Program-made: the position numbers and the translations under genes
In this document: in pieces, positions 6,327 to 6,866 of the stretch
Layout: every line of letters starts with the position of its first letter
How positions within the stretch are numbered: position 1 is the first letter of the stretch
Assembly (NCBI GenBank): GCA_964394395.1
Contig: CAYMWV010000183.1
Coordinates: 1-6,866 of the forward strand
From: Sediminispirochaeta sp964394395
GTDB taxonomy: Bacteria > Spirochaetota > Spirochaetia > DSM-16054 > Sediminispirochaetaceae
Length of the DNA stretch: 6,866 bases
Direction of reading: 5' to 3'
The notes under the pieces: model-generated
What the model saw: only the letters and a program-made list of their open reading frames with translations
The model's database searches: none
What the model was told of the DNA's origin: nothing

Positions 6327-6866
6327 ATGACCGCGATAGAGAGAGTCAGCGAAGCTTTTACACAGATCTGGAACGGGAGGATGGCCGGCGAGGTCTACTC
6401 CCTCTATCTCTACAATGCGGAACTGATCCTCGGCGTCAATCGTCGCATCTACGGCCGGGAGAATATCCTCTCCCGGATCGTGGAGATCCACTCCATCCTT
6501 CCGGATCTGCTTTTTTCCATTGAGGCGAGTTTTGGCAAAGAAAGCGTTGATGGAGAAGAAACGCTCTATCTTCGCTGGGTTCTGGAAGGGACCCATCTCG
6601 GCTCCGGTATCTACGGGGAAGCTTCCGGCCGATCTCTTACCCTGAGGGGTATGAGCTTCATAAGCCTAAGAGATGGCCTGATAGCTGAGCAATGGGACGT
6701 ACTTAACGACGGGAATCTACCTCGGCAGCTGGGGCTGGACGAAGAAGGGACCGGGAAGCTCCTGGCGGATCTTGCTCCGGATATCCCTCTTTTCGATCCG
6801 GTGAGTTTCGGTGAATCCGGAAGGATTCCGGGGCAGAACCCGCCGTCTCCAGGTGACGGAGCTGCC
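6327..6866 (+). CDS. Second SnoaL-like protein, N-terminal part, cut by window edge
   Basis: Starting at the ATG five bases after the preceding stop, 180 codons stay open to the window end. Residues 4-137 form one NTF2/SnoaL-like domain that aligns with both domains of the upstream protein: IWNGR (14-18), LPD (58-60), LEGTH (86-90), IYGEASGRS (95-103), W123 and the closing QLGL (134-137). The position of the conserved Asp of the other two domains is Asn127 here, with Asp128 beside it. The remaining 43 visible residues are polar and rich in Gly and Pro, like the linker between the two domains upstream, so a second domain may follow outside the window. The ribosome binding site is weak (AGAGG at 6312-6316), and coupling to translation of the preceding gene is likely. 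The fold call is good; function and total length are unknown. Confidence 0.8.
   Translation, partial: MTAIERVSEAFTQIWNGRMAGEVYSLYLYNAELILGVNRRIYGRENILSRIVEIHSILPDLLFSIEASFGKESVDGEETLYLRWVLEGTHLGSGIYGEASGRSLTLRGMSFISLRDGLIAEQWDVLNDGNLPRQLGLDEEGTGKLLADLAPDIPLFDPVSFGESGRIPGQNPPSPGDGAA

Noticed and set aside
6318..6596. 92-residue minus-strand frame opposite the last gene
   Set aside because: The plus strand encodes a SnoaL-like domain aligned with its neighbours; the minus frame lacks support.

Overview
The window looks like chromosomal DNA of a spirochaete, probably a free-living Spirochaetales member. The main clue is the signal peptide of the solute-binding protein: it ends in a Gly-Gly-Gln-Gln stretch with no lipobox cysteine, as is common for sugar-binding proteins of that group. 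The moderate G+C of the genes and the AT-rich promoter regions agree with this. It is an inference from style, not a proof.

Layout. At the left edge, on the minus strand, lies the N-terminal part of an AAA+ ATPase with Walker A and B motifs, cut by the window edge. A 344-base divergent intergenic region follows, AT-rich on its right side, with several TGTAA/TTACA words including a perfect odd-centred palindrome. All later genes are on the plus strand. The first is a transcription regulator with a GntR-type winged helix fused to a LacI-type ligand-binding domain (674-1783). After a second AT-rich intergenic region comes a CUT1-type sugar ABC transporter: solute-binding protein (2011-3124, interrupted by a 100-N assembly gap), MalF-like permease (3203-4063) and MalG-like permease (4066-5070). 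A hairpin with a downstream T run follows. Then come a protein with two NTF2/SnoaL-like domains (5176-6321) and the start of a second gene of the same fold (6327 to the window end).

Working model. The regulator senses a sugar or sugar-like ligand and controls its own promoter and the transporter promoter. The binding protein captures the ligand and the two permeases carry it in. The ATPase subunit is not in the window, so it is either further downstream or shared with other transporters. The SnoaL-like proteins, in the same direction and with no clear promoter of their own, are candidates to act on the imported compound. That step is not identifiable from sequence.

The least ordinary features are: three related NTF2-like domains in a row next to a sugar importer, the third carrying Asn where the other two have the conserved Asp; a MalG-like permease with about 50 extra residues forming two additional hydrophobic segments; and two mutually exclusive hairpins between transporter and enzyme genes. 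No CRISPR, tRNA, rRNA, insertion sequence or phage feature was seen.
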